Shown piece by piece: positions 27,643 through 34,671 of a stretch of DNA of 64,000 nucleotides. The translations under genes were made by a program, and so were the position numbers. The stretch spans positions 1-64,000 of the forward strand of contig NZ_SCMB01000003.1 of the NCBI RefSeq assembly GCF_014323605.1. Direction: 5' to 3'. This DNA is from Lactobacillus kimbladii (lineage in GTDB: Bacteria; Bacillota; Bacilli; Lactobacillales; Lactobacillaceae). Within the stretch, counting starts at the first letter, position 1. The number at the start of each line of letters is the position of its first letter. Under the pieces are notes generated by a model that was not told the origin of the DNA, made no database searches, and was given only the letters and a program-made list of their open reading frames with translations.

Positions 27643-27915
27643 ATGTCAGTAAAAATTCGTTTGCGCCGTATGGGTGCTAAAAGAAAGCCATTTTATAGAA
27701 TCGTTGTAGCTGATTCTAGAATGCCGCGCGATGGTCGTTTTATTGAAGAAGTCGGTTACTATAATCCAGTTTCAGTTCCTAAGGAGTTGAAATTAGACGA
27801 AGATAAGATTTTTGAATGGTTGCAAAAGGGTGCTCAACCTTCAGATACTGTGCGATCACTACTTTCTGGTGCAGGCTTAATGAAGAAACTGCATGATTCA
27901 AAATTTAATAAATAG
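27643..27915 (+). CDS. rpsP: 30S ribosomal protein S16
   Basis: This is a small-subunit ribosomal protein. The 90-residue basic product begins [20 protein letters not shown], the S16 signature, and continues with [22 protein letters not shown]. An ATG follows AGGAGG. It is the first gene of rpsP-rimM-trmD-rplS; a hairpin follows before rimM. Confidence 0.97.
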   Translation: MSVKIRLRRMGAKRKPFYRIVVADSRMPRDGRFIEEVGYYNPVSVPKELKLDEDKIFEWLQKGAQPSDTVRSLLSGAGLMKKLHDSKFNK

Positions 27916-27928
27916 TGAATCGTTAGTT

Positions 27929-27963
27929 AAAAGTTTGAAGTTAACTGCTTCAAGCTTTTTTCT
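27929..27963 (+). terminator. Hairpin with T-tract between rpsP and rimM
   Basis: AAGTTTGAAG and CTTCAAGCTT (27931-27940, 27948-27957) form a 10-bp stem with one G-U pair, followed by TTTTTTCTTT. No promoter follows it, so it probably acts as a partial terminator lowering rimM-trmD relative to rpsP. Confidence 0.6.
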
Positions 27964-27979
27964 TTGAGTAGGAGAAATT

Positions 27980-28495
27980 ATGCAATTTTATGATGTTGCG
28001 CGAATACTATCTACCCATGGTCTTAAAGGAGAAGTAAAAGTTGCTTTAATTACGGATTTTCCGGAAAAACGCTTTGCTGCAAAGCAAGAATTGGCTTTAA
28101 AAGCTAATCAACAAAAAAAGTTGACGGTTAAAACCAGCAGACCTTTTAAACAGTTCTGGCTGGTTCAATTTAATGAAATCACTGATATTGATAGTGCTAA
28201 GAAATTAGTCGGCGAAACTTTAGTTGTTAGCGAGCAAAATCAGCATGAACTTCCAGATGGCGCATATTATTATCGCGATATATTGGGCTGTAATGTGATA
28301 GATAATCAATCGGGAGCTATTTTGGGTCAAATAACTGGTATTGAAACTCCTGGTGCGAACGATGTCTGGGAAATTACCGAAGAAAATGGTAATGAGTATT
28401 TAATTCCCTATATAGATCAAGTTGTTAAAAAGATAGATGTTGAACATAAAAAAGTTTTTGTAGAACTTTTGGAAGGATTACGCAATGAAGATTAA
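27980..28495 (+). CDS. rimM: 16S rRNA processing protein RimM
   Basis: RimM assists maturation of the 30S head domain. The 171-residue protein begins [20 protein letters not shown], the RimM N-terminal beta-barrel signature, and ends with a PRC-barrel domain ([28 protein letters not shown]). An ATG follows AGGAGA. Its last 11 nt overlap trmD, implying translational coupling. Confidence 0.96.
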   Translation: MQFYDVARILSTHGLKGEVKVALITDFPEKRFAAKQELALKANQQKKLTVKTSRPFKQFWLVQFNEITDIDSAKKLVGETLVVSEQNQHELPDGAYYYRDILGCNVIDNQSGAILGQITGIETPGANDVWEITEENGNEYLIPYIDQVVKKIDVEHKKVFVELLEGLRNED

Positions 28496-29210
28496 CGTAT
28501 TGACGCTTTTTCCCGATATGTTTACACCATTGACAACTTCAATGCTTGGAAGAGGTCTTGAAGATGATAAATGGCAGCTAAATTTAGTAAATTTTCGCGA
28601 TTTTACCACTGATGTACACCATCACGTTGATGATAGTCCTTATGGTGGTGGCGCTGGCATGGTTTTGCAAGTTATGCCGATCAAGAAAGCCCTTGATTCA
28701 CTTAAAAATAAGGGCAAAGTAATCATTACTGCGCCACAGGGTAAAACTTTTAATCAAAAAATGGCCCAAGAATGGTCTAAAGAAGAAAACCTTACGTTTA
28801 TTTGTGGTCATTATGAAGGCTTTGATCAGCGCATCTATGATTTAGCAGATGAAACAGTTTCAATTGGTGATTATGTCTTAACTGGTGGGGAATTACCTAC
28901 AATGAGTATGATTGATGCTACTGTTAGATTGATACCGGGAATTTTAGGCAATGATGCCTCATCAGTGGAAGAGAGCTTTGCTCACGGCTTGCTGGAATAT
29001 CCTCAATATACCAGACCGGAAGATTTTGAAGGAAAGAAAGTACCACAAGTATTAACATCTGGAAATCACCAAAAGATTGATGAGTGGCGTCATAAGGAAG
29101 CTTTGCGGGCAACCTACTTGTACAGACCGGATTTACTTGAAAATTATAATTTAAGTAAAGAAGAAAAGAGAATGTTAACGGAAATAAAGCAGGAAAAAGA
29201 TCAAACTTGA
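28485..29210 (+). CDS. trmD: tRNA (guanine-N1)-methyltransferase TrmD
   Basis: TrmD makes m1G37 in tRNAs that read CNN codons, using S-adenosylmethionine and a trefoil-knot fold. The 241-residue protein has [11 protein letters not shown], the [11 protein letters not shown] knot loop, and [12 protein letters not shown]. The ATG at 28485 is inside the rimM end and is preceded by GGAAGGA. The rplS promoter overlaps its stop codon. Confidence 0.97.
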   Translation: MKINVLTLFPDMFTPLTTSMLGRGLEDDKWQLNLVNFRDFTTDVHHHVDDSPYGGGAGMVLQVMPIKKALDSLKNKGKVIITAPQGKTFNQKMAQEWSKEENLTFICGHYEGFDQRIYDLADETVSIGDYVLTGGELPTMSMIDATVRLIPGILGNDASSVEESFAHGLLEYPQYTRPEDFEGKKVPQVLTSGNHQKIDEWRHKEALRATYLYRPDLLENYNLSKEEKRMLTEIKQEKDQT

Positions 29211-29235
29211 TTTTACCTGTTATTTTTGCTAGTAT
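29207..29235 (+). promoter_or_regulatory. rplS promoter
   Basis: TTGATT, a 17-nt spacer and TAGTAT with a TGC-extended -10 are present; the -35 overlaps the trmD stop. Confidence 0.7.
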
Positions 29236-29249
29236 GATTGAGGTGTAAA

Positions 29250-29320
29250 TTTATTTTGCACTAATAGTTAGGGGTATTCCGCTGACGTAGAAAACGCTAA
29301 TGAATGCCGGAGAAGGAGAA
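29250..29320 (+). promoter_or_regulatory. L19 leader RNA element
   Basis: GGTATTC (29273-29279) pairs with GAATGCC (29302-29308), enclosing an internal hairpin, between the rplS promoter and ribosome site. The position and the short closed stem match the known Firmicutes L19 leader that mediates autoregulation by ribosomal protein L19. I judged this by eye without a covariance model. Confidence 0.6.
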
Positions 29321-29327
29321 AATAAAA

Positions 29328-29675
29328 ATGGATCCATTAATTCAAGAATTAACCAAAGAACAATTACGTGACGATATTCCTGACTTCCGTGCAGGTGACA
29401 CAGTTCGTGTCCATGTGCGTGTTGTCGAAGGTTCACATGAACGTATTCAGATGTTTGAAGGCGTTGTTATTAAGCGTAAGGGCACTGGAATTGGTGCTAG
29501 CTATACTGTACGTAAGATGGCATCTGGTGTTGGTGTTGAACGTACTTTTCCAGTAAACGATCCACGTGTTGCCAAGGTTGAAGTATTGCGTCACGGTCGT
29601 GTACGTCGTGCTAAACTTTACTACTTACGTGATCGTCACGGCAAATCTGCTAGAATTGCAGAAAAGCGTCGTTAA
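29328..29675 (+). CDS. rplS: 50S ribosomal protein L19
   Basis: This large-subunit protein lies at the subunit interface. The 115-residue product begins [20 protein letters not shown] and contains the L19 signature [18 protein letters not shown] near its end. The ATG at 29328 is preceded by AAGGAG at 29313-29318; the in-frame ATG at 29304 lies inside the leader stem and is rejected. A strong terminator follows. Confidence 0.97.
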   Translation: MDPLIQELTKEQLRDDIPDFRAGDTVRVHVRVVEGSHERIQMFEGVVIKRKGTGIGASYTVRKMASGVGVERTFPVNDPRVAKVEVLRHGRVRRAKLYYLRDRHGKSARIAEKRR

Positions 29676-29689
29676 TTCAAGCTTAAGTA

Positions 29690-29727
29690 AAAGAGAATCA
29701 TTCCGTAAAGGGATGATTCTCTTTTTT
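29690..29727 (+). terminator. rplS terminator
   Basis: AAGAGAATCAT and ATGATTCTCTT pair, with further G-U and G-C pairs inside, followed by TTTTT. Confidence 0.92.
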
Positions 29728-29775
29728 GTTTATGTTAAAATCTTTAACAATATATTTTTATTGAGGAGAAAAATT

Positions 29776-30540
29776 ATGAATGAACCGTTTTTGTTAAATT
29801 TTGATTCTGAATCGACGGCTGTTTTAGAACCGGATCACGAACAAGAAATTAATAACTTTCATTTTCAGCCCAAGCTGCTGTTTGCATTTTTAACTCCCGA
29901 CGTGATCAGTAGTTTCTTGGCCCGTTATCCTAATAAAAAGCTCGGGTTCTTTGACTGTTTTGAAGGAGAAACCCCAATTTATCAGGTTGACTTAGACGGA
30001 CAAAAAATTACTTTTTGTCAGGCAAAGATAGGTGCTGCAGCTGCTGTAGAGCTATTAGATTGGTTAATAAGTTACGGTGTTAAACAGATTTTAGCAATAG
30101 GATCAGCCGGCTGCTTAGTTGATTTACCAGAAAACTATTTTCTAGTACCTACAAGAGCTATTAGAGATGAGGGCACATCCTTTCATTATATGAAACCAGG
30201 AACATACATTGACTTGAAGTCCGAGTTTCTAACGAAGACAAAAAAGTTACTGAGTCAAGATGGATTTAAGGTTGAAGAAGTAACTACCTGGACAACTGAT
30301 GGCTTCTTTAGGGAAACTGTCAAGAAAGTAAAGCAGGCTAAAGAGTTGGGAGCCTCTTGTGTAGAGATGGAATGTGCAGCAATGGCTGCGTGTGCACAAT
30401 TTAGAGAGGCAGATTTTGCACAAATATTATTTACAGCGGATTCTCTTAAAGACATAGAAAAACATGATGACAGAGGCTGGGGCAGGGATGCTCATGAGAC
30501 AGCCATCAATTTGGCAGCAAATATTATTAAGGAAATTTAA
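29776..30540 (+). CDS. Nucleoside phosphorylase family protein
   Basis: This member of the PNP/UDP phosphorylase family (PNP_UDP_1) cleaves or salvages nucleosides by phosphorolysis. The 254-residue product has the phosphate/ribose core IGSAGCLVDL, the segment GTSFHYM, and the base/ribose motif CVEMECAAMAACAQF near residue 197. It is closest in pattern to uridine-phosphorylase-like proteins, but the base specificity is uncertain. The ATG at 29776 follows TTGAGGAGA; the frame is open far upstream into rplS but without support. It appears to be a single-gene unit. Confidence 0.85.
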   Translation: MNEPFLLNFDSESTAVLEPDHEQEINNFHFQPKLLFAFLTPDVISSFLARYPNKKLGFFDCFEGETPIYQVDLDGQKITFCQAKIGAAAAVELLDWLISYGVKQILAIGSAGCLVDLPENYFLVPTRAIRDEGTSFHYMKPGTYIDLKSEFLTKTKKLLSQDGFKVEEVTTWTTDGFFRETVKKVKQAKELGASCVEMECAAMAACAQFREADFAQILFTADSLKDIEKHDDRGWGRDAHETAINLAANIIKEI

Positions 30541-30765
30541 CCAAGTTTGTGAAAAAATACTGCTGTGGAACCAAAGTGAAACAGACACACAATTCACAAG
30601 CAAATAACATAAAAGCTTTAGAAACGACATTTTGAAGTATATTTTCAATATAAAGTTTGTGAATTCATTTAAAGCATTAGTTGTGGAAAGTCAATTTCTT
30701 GCCATCATGACAGTATTTTGAGAAGTTACGCTTGACTATTAACAGGAATTTTGCAAGATAAATAT
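30541..30765. other. Intergenic region with repeated AAGTTTGTGAA
   Basis: No gene is seen. AAGTTTGTGAA occurs twice in direct orientation (30543-30553 and 30653-30663), each followed by a GTGGAA within 20 nt, and AATTCACAAG lies inverted at 30591-30600. It may be decayed mobile DNA, but no protein remnant supports that. Confidence 0.35.
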
Positions 30766-31065
30766 CTAAAAATACTTAAAGTTCAAGCAAATCAAAATAA
30801 TAGTCAAAATAAGTCTGATAAACCAGTGAGACCAAGTGATTTGTCCGTAAAGAAAAATTCCATTTGCTAGAGCGGTAAGTAAAACTGCTACTAGAAATAT
30901 AGTAGTTAAAAGTGGTTTTTTTAGAAAACTTCCGGCAATAATGCCTAATGCGGACAAAACGTTGATCATGATTAGCCAAATTGGCAAACTAGTAAAAGAT
31001 AGAAAGCTGGCGCTAATCATGAGAACACCATATATAATAGTTAAAAAGATTGTAAGATATGACAT
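30766..31065 (-). CDS. Small membrane protein of unknown function
   Basis: This 99-residue product has about four hydrophobic segments (near 5-25, 28-47, 52-72 and 78-96) and few charges. I do not recognise its family. On the minus strand a good ribosome site GGAGG lies 7 nt before the ATG. It is divergent from the broken MerR-type gene at 31125, a layout in which the regulator often controls the neighbour, so its control may have been lost. Confidence 0.7.
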   Translation of the reverse strand: MSYLTIFLTIIYGVLMISASFLSFTSLPIWLIMINVLSALGIIAGSFLKKPLLTTIFLVAVLLTALANGIFLYGQITWSHWFIRLILTIILICLNFKYF

Positions 31066-31124
31066 TTTAATACCTCCACAAAAATTTAACCATCTGGGGT
31101 CGACCCAACGTCAAGGAAATAATT

Positions 31125-31456
31125 ATGTATTTGAAAGAATTTATTCAAAAGGAAAATACTACACCTGATACCGTTAGACATTATATCTATTTAAAATTAT
31201 TAAATCCTGGTCGTAAGGGAAGAAACTATTGGTTTAATGAAAATGAAGTTGATACTTTTGAATCAATTAAAGAGTTCCAAGACTGAGGGTTTTCACTCAA
31301 AGAAATAAAGGAAATAAAAAACTACACGCTGAATCGTGCAGTAGAGAAAAGCAGCGTGAACAAAATTTAAAATTAATTAAGGCGAAAATCGCTGTTATAT
31401 CTGCAAAAATTAACAAATTAAGAATGCAGAAAAAAGTGTTAGAAGAAGTAGGATAA
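31125..31456 (+). pseudogene. Broken MerR-family regulator
   Basis: The first 53 codons encode MYLKEFIQKENTTPDTVRHY and continue with a typical MerR helix-turn-helix and wing. An in-frame TGA at 31284 interrupts what reads on as GFSLKEIKEIKNYTLNR, the normal continuation in this family. A -1 frameshift near 31345-31355 then restores a coiled-coil dimerisation tail (from EKQREQNLKLIKAK) ending at TAA 31456. AAGGAA precedes the ATG, and upstream GTCGACCCAACGTCAAGG resembles a MerR-type operator. The TGA could derive from TTA by one change. Confidence 0.85.
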
Positions 31457-31534
31457 ATTTTGCAGAAAAAAAGCACTATCGAAACGCGTAAAAATAATTT
31501 TTACTAATCCCAATAATGCTAAAGAGTTATTCAG

Positions 31535-32158
31535 TTAAATAATAGTATTACGGTACAGACCTACTACCTTACCCAAAATGTGGACATTTGACAAAATTAT
31601 CGGTGCCATCGTATCATTTTCAGGTTGCAAACGATAGTGACCTTTTTCCTTGTAAAACCGTTTTACAGTTGCTTCATTTTCATCAGTCATCGCTACTACA
31701 ATTTCACCGTTAATTGCTGATGATTGTTTGCGGACAATAACATTGTCTCCGTTTAGGATACCGGCGTTAATCATACTTTCACCGTGAACTCTTAGCATAA
31801 AGAGGTCTCCAGCATCATTTGCTAAATCAGGAGGTAAGGGAAAGTAATCCTCAATGTCTTCAACAGCCAGAATTGGTTGGCCGGCTGTGACATCGCCGAC
31901 TACAGGAATTTTTTTCGGCTGGATGCCTATTGCCTTTTTTCCTTCATCTGTTATTTCCAATGCTCTAGGTTTGGTAGCATCCTTTATTAATAACCCCTTA
32001 TTTTCAAGCCTTGACAAATGACCATGTACGGTAGAAGTAGAAGATAAATCTACAGCATGACAAATTTCACGAACAGTGGGGGGAAAACCTCTATCTTCAA
32101 CCGTTTCATATATATAGCGTAAAATTTGCAATTGCTTAGTATTTTGTTTTGTAGTCAT
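31535..32158 (-). CDS. lexA: SOS repressor LexA
   Basis: LexA represses DNA-damage genes and cleaves itself when RecA is activated. The 207-residue product has a winged-helix DNA-binding domain ([20 protein letters not shown]), the cleavage bond Ala92-Gly93 in VTAGQPI, and catalytic Ser128 (HGESM) and Lys166 (ATVKRF). The ATG at 32158 is chosen because CTGGAG lies just before it; the longer frame to 32194 begins inside the promoter. It is divergent from a DUF896 gene, as in Bacillus near yneA/ynzC, and a SOS box overlaps its -35. Confidence 0.97.
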   Translation of the reverse strand: MTTKQNTKQLQILRYIYETVEDRGFPPTVREICHAVDLSSTSTVHGHLSRLENKGLLIKDATKPRALEITDEGKKAIGIQPKKIPVVGDVTAGQPILAVEDIEDYFPLPPDLANDAGDLFMLRVHGESMINAGILNGDNVIVRKQSSAINGEIVVAMTDENEATVKRFYKEKGHYRLQPENDTMAPIILSNVHILGKVVGLYRNTII

Positions 32159-32197
32159 AGTTATCTCCAGTATTTTAAACGTTTTCTTATACATTTA

Positions 32198-32226
32198 ATT
32201 TTAGCAAAATAAATTGTATAGTGCAA
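32198..32226 (-). promoter_or_regulatory. lexA promoter
   Basis: On the minus strand there is TTGCAC, a 17-nt spacer and TAAAAT with a TGC-extended -10. Confidence 0.75.
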
Positions 32227-32237
32227 ACAAACGTTCT
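32224..32237. promoter_or_regulatory. SOS box (LexA operator)
   Basis: CAAACAAACGTTCT matches the Gram-positive LexA consensus CGAACRNRYGTTYG at most positions, including the AAC and GTT cores. It overlaps the lexA -35, consistent with autorepression. Confidence 0.75.
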
Positions 32238-32301
32238 GAAAATTAAAAACTTTTTTTCCTGCTAATAATAATGTAGACTTTTTTAATGAGAGGTGCTTAA
32301 A

Positions 32302-32550
32302 ATGAAGGAAGATCTTGAGAAAAAAATGATAAGTCGAATAAATGAACTTTATCATAAAAAAGAATCTGTTGGACTAACAGAAGCTGAGGAAAAGGAACGA
32401 AAAAAATTACATCGGGAATTTATTAAGAACTTTAGAGCCGGCTTTAAGCAAGACGTTGAAAATTTAGTCATAATTGATAAAAATGGTAATGAAATTACAT
32501 CTGAAAAAGCTAAGAAAGCTCAGAGAAAAAAAGGTTTAAGAAAAGATTAA
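32302..32550 (+). CDS. DUF896 family protein (YnzC-like)
   Basis: This 82-residue, highly charged, alpha-helical protein of the DUF896/UPF0291 family begins MKEDLEKKMISRINELYHKK and contains the conserved GLTEAEEKERKKLHREFIK. In Bacillus the relative YnzC lies in the SOS-controlled yneA operon next to lexA; the divergent layout is kept here, though no YneA is present. The ATG at 32302 follows GAGAGGTG. Molecular function is unknown. Confidence 0.88.
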   Translation: MKEDLEKKMISRINELYHKKESVGLTEAEEKERKKLHREFIKNFRAGFKQDVENLVIIDKNGNEITSEKAKKAQRKKGLRKD

Positions 32551-32619
32551 CTTTGATCTTTAATTTTATTGAATTTTTAGGTAAGATATATCTATTGGAC
32601 AAATTGAGGTGATTATTTT

Positions 32620-32835
32620 ATGAACTTAGGATTAGCGATCTTTCTAATTGTTATAGCATTGTTGTTAGGCCTAGTGGGTGGCTTTTACGGTGCCAGAGCA
32701 TATATGAAAAAATATTTTAAGGATAATCCGCCAATCAGTGAAGATATGATTGTTGCCATGATGTCTCAAATGGGCCAAAAGCCTTCAGCGAAGAAGGTAA
32801 ACCAAGTGATGAACATGATGAAGCACCAAAAGTAA
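32620..32835 (+). CDS. yneF: UPF0154 membrane protein YneF
   Basis: This 71-residue protein has one N-terminal membrane helix (about 3-25, with [16 protein letters not shown]) and a soluble tail with [19 protein letters not shown], the UPF0154 signature. Its role is unknown. An ATG follows TTGAGGTGAT. It lies 69 nt after the DUF896 gene and may have its own weak promoter. A terminator follows. Confidence 0.92.
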   Translation: MNLGLAIFLIVIALLLGLVGGFYGARAYMKKYFKDNPPISEDMIVAMMSQMGQKPSAKKVNQVMNMMKHQK

Positions 32836-32860
32836 AAACTTACTAGATTGAAATAGTGTT

Positions 32861-32886
32861 GCGGAGAATTGTATCTCCGCTTTTTT
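32861..32886 (+). terminator. Terminator just upstream of the ABC exporter genes
   Basis: GCGGAGA and TCTCCGC (32861-32867, 32874-32880) are followed by TTTTTT. The exporter start codon is only about 22 nt further on, so any promoter for it must lie upstream of this hairpin. Confidence 0.85.
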
Positions 32887-32907
32887 ACTGAATTTTTTAG
32901 GTGAATA

Positions 32908-34671
32908 ATGGGTATATTTTTTAAATTAGGCTGGTTTTTTAAAAGTGAGAAAAAGCGTTACCTCATTGGTATTACATTTTTAGCATTAACTTCAGTTGTG
33001 AACTTGGTGCCACCGAGGATTTTAGGCCTAATGGCTGATCAATTGGATAAAGGACATATTAGTTGGCAGGAATACGGTCTACTGATTATGGCTATCGTTT
33101 TAGCGGCCTTGCTGCTCTATGGCTTCCGCTATTTTTGGCGTAGTCAGATTTGGGGTGGAGCGGCTGAACTGGAACTGCAGTTAAGATCAAAATTATTTCG
33201 TCATTTCATGGCTATGGATCGCACTTTTTATCAACGTCACAGAACTGGTGATTTGATGGCTCACGCCACAAATGATGTTTCGGCTGTTCAGGAGGTTGCA
33301 GGTGAAGGTGTCTTAACTTTAGTAGATTCACTCATAATGAGCGTATCTACTATGGTGGCCATGATTGCTTTTGTTGATTGGCGTTTAACACTTGTAGCTC
33401 TTTTGCCTTTGCCTTTTTTGGCTTGGGGGGCATGGAAATTAGGAGACAGACTACATGATGCTTTTGATAAATCTCAGGCAGCCTTTTCCAAATTAAACAA
33501 TAAAACTCAAGAATCTGTTTCTGGTATAAAAGTTTTGAAAACTTTTGGACAGGGAAAAGAAGATACGGCTGCTTTCAATCAAATGATAGACGATACTATC
33601 AAAATTAATAAAAAAGTTTTTAAATGGGATTCCATGTTTGATCCTTTAGGTACATTTCTAATTGGTTTGACATATACAATAACTATTATTTATGGCGGAA
33701 TGCTTGTTTTTAACAAAGCTCTCACTATAGGCCAGTTAGTCTCATTTATAGCATATATCGGCAATATGGTCTGGCCAATGTTTGCGATTGGGTATCTTTT
33801 TAATATTTTAGAGCGTGGAAGTGCTAGTTACGATCGTATTGAAAAACTATTAGAAGAAAAATCTGAAATCACTGACAAAAATGCTGATAAAAAATTATCT
33901 GCTAAAGATATTGCTGGAGATCTTATTTATCATGTTAAATATTTTGCATATCCAGATGAGCCTAAAGTTCAAGTATTAAATAATATCAACTTTACGTTAA
34001 AGACGGGGCAAACTCTGGGTCTTGTTGGTAAAGTAGGGGCTGGAAAAACAACTATCATACAGCTTTTACTAAGAGAATTTGATAAATATGATGGTCATAT
34101 CACCTTAAATGGACATGATATCAGGGAGATCCCGCTTAACGTTTTACTACGCCAAATCTCATATGTGCCTCAAGATAATTACTTATTTTCAACAAGTATT
34201 CAAAAAAATATTGCTTTTTCAAAAGCAGACAGTAATGAAAGTGCTATTGTTTCTGCGGCCAAGAAAAGTGATTTGCATAATGATATTTTACAAATGCCTG
34301 GTGGCTACAATACTTTGGTCGGCGAAAATGGCGTTTCACTTTCCGGTGGACAAAAACAACGCATGTCAATTGCCAGAGCCTTGCTGAAGCAAAGTCAAAT
34401 TTTAGTTTTAGATGATGCATTGTCTGCAGTTGATGCCAGAACTGAAATGGCTATTTTACATTCATTGAAAAAAGAACGAAAAGGGAAAACAACCTTAATT
34501 GCTACGCATAGACTCACATCAGTGATGAATGCTGATTTAATTTTAGTACTAAAAAATGGTCGGATTGTTGAACGAGGGACCCATGACCAGTTGCTAAAAT
34601 TAAATGGTTGGTATGCAGATATGTGGCAAAGACAAGAATTAGAAGACAAGGTAGGTGACTCAAATGGATGA
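32908..34671 (+). CDS. ABC exporter half-transporter, subunit 1 (degenerate Walker B)
   Basis: This is one half of a heterodimeric multidrug-type ABC exporter (YheI/BmrC or LmrC type). The 587-residue protein has a six-helix membrane domain (about 1-310), an ATPase domain with Walker A GKVGAGKT, signature LSGGQKQR, and Walker B ILVLDDALSAVD, where Asp replaces the usual catalytic Glu. AGGTGA precedes the ATG. It overlaps the next gene by 8 nt. The substrate is unknown; drug export is inferred from family resemblance. Confidence 0.9.
   Translation: MGIFFKLGWFFKSEKKRYLIGITFLALTSVVNLVPPRILGLMADQLDKGHISWQEYGLLIMAIVLAALLLYGFRYFWRSQIWGGAAELELQLRSKLFRHFMAMDRTFYQRHRTGDLMAHATNDVSAVQEVAGEGVLTLVDSLIMSVSTMVAMIAFVDWRLTLVALLPLPFLAWGAWKLGDRLHDAFDKSQAAFSKLNNKTQESVSGIKVLKTFGQGKEDTAAFNQMIDDTIKINKKVFKWDSMFDPLGTFLIGLTYTITIIYGGMLVFNKALTIGQLVSFIAYIGNMVWPMFAIGYLFNILERGSASYDRIEKLLEEKSEITDKNADKKLSAKDIAGDLIYHVKYFAYPDEPKVQVLNNINFTLKTGQTLGLVGKVGAGKTTIIQLLLREFDKYDGHITLNGHDIREIPLNVLLRQISYVPQDNYLFSTSIQKNIAFSKADSNESAIVSAAKKSDLHNDILQMPGGYNTLVGENGVSLSGGQKQRMSIARALLKQSQILVLDDALSAVDARTEMAILHSLKKERKGKTTLIATHRLTSVMNADLILVLKNGRIVERGTHDQLLKLNGWYADMWQRQELEDKVGDSNG

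Noticed and set aside
29566-29775. 70-codon N-terminal extension of the nucleoside phosphorylase
   Set aside because: It overlaps rplS and the rplS terminator; the ATG at 29776 has TTGAGGAGA and fits the family.
30427-30648. Minus-strand 73-codon frame
   Set aside because: It mostly overlaps the phosphorylase gene in antisense, has no ribosome site and no recognisable domain.
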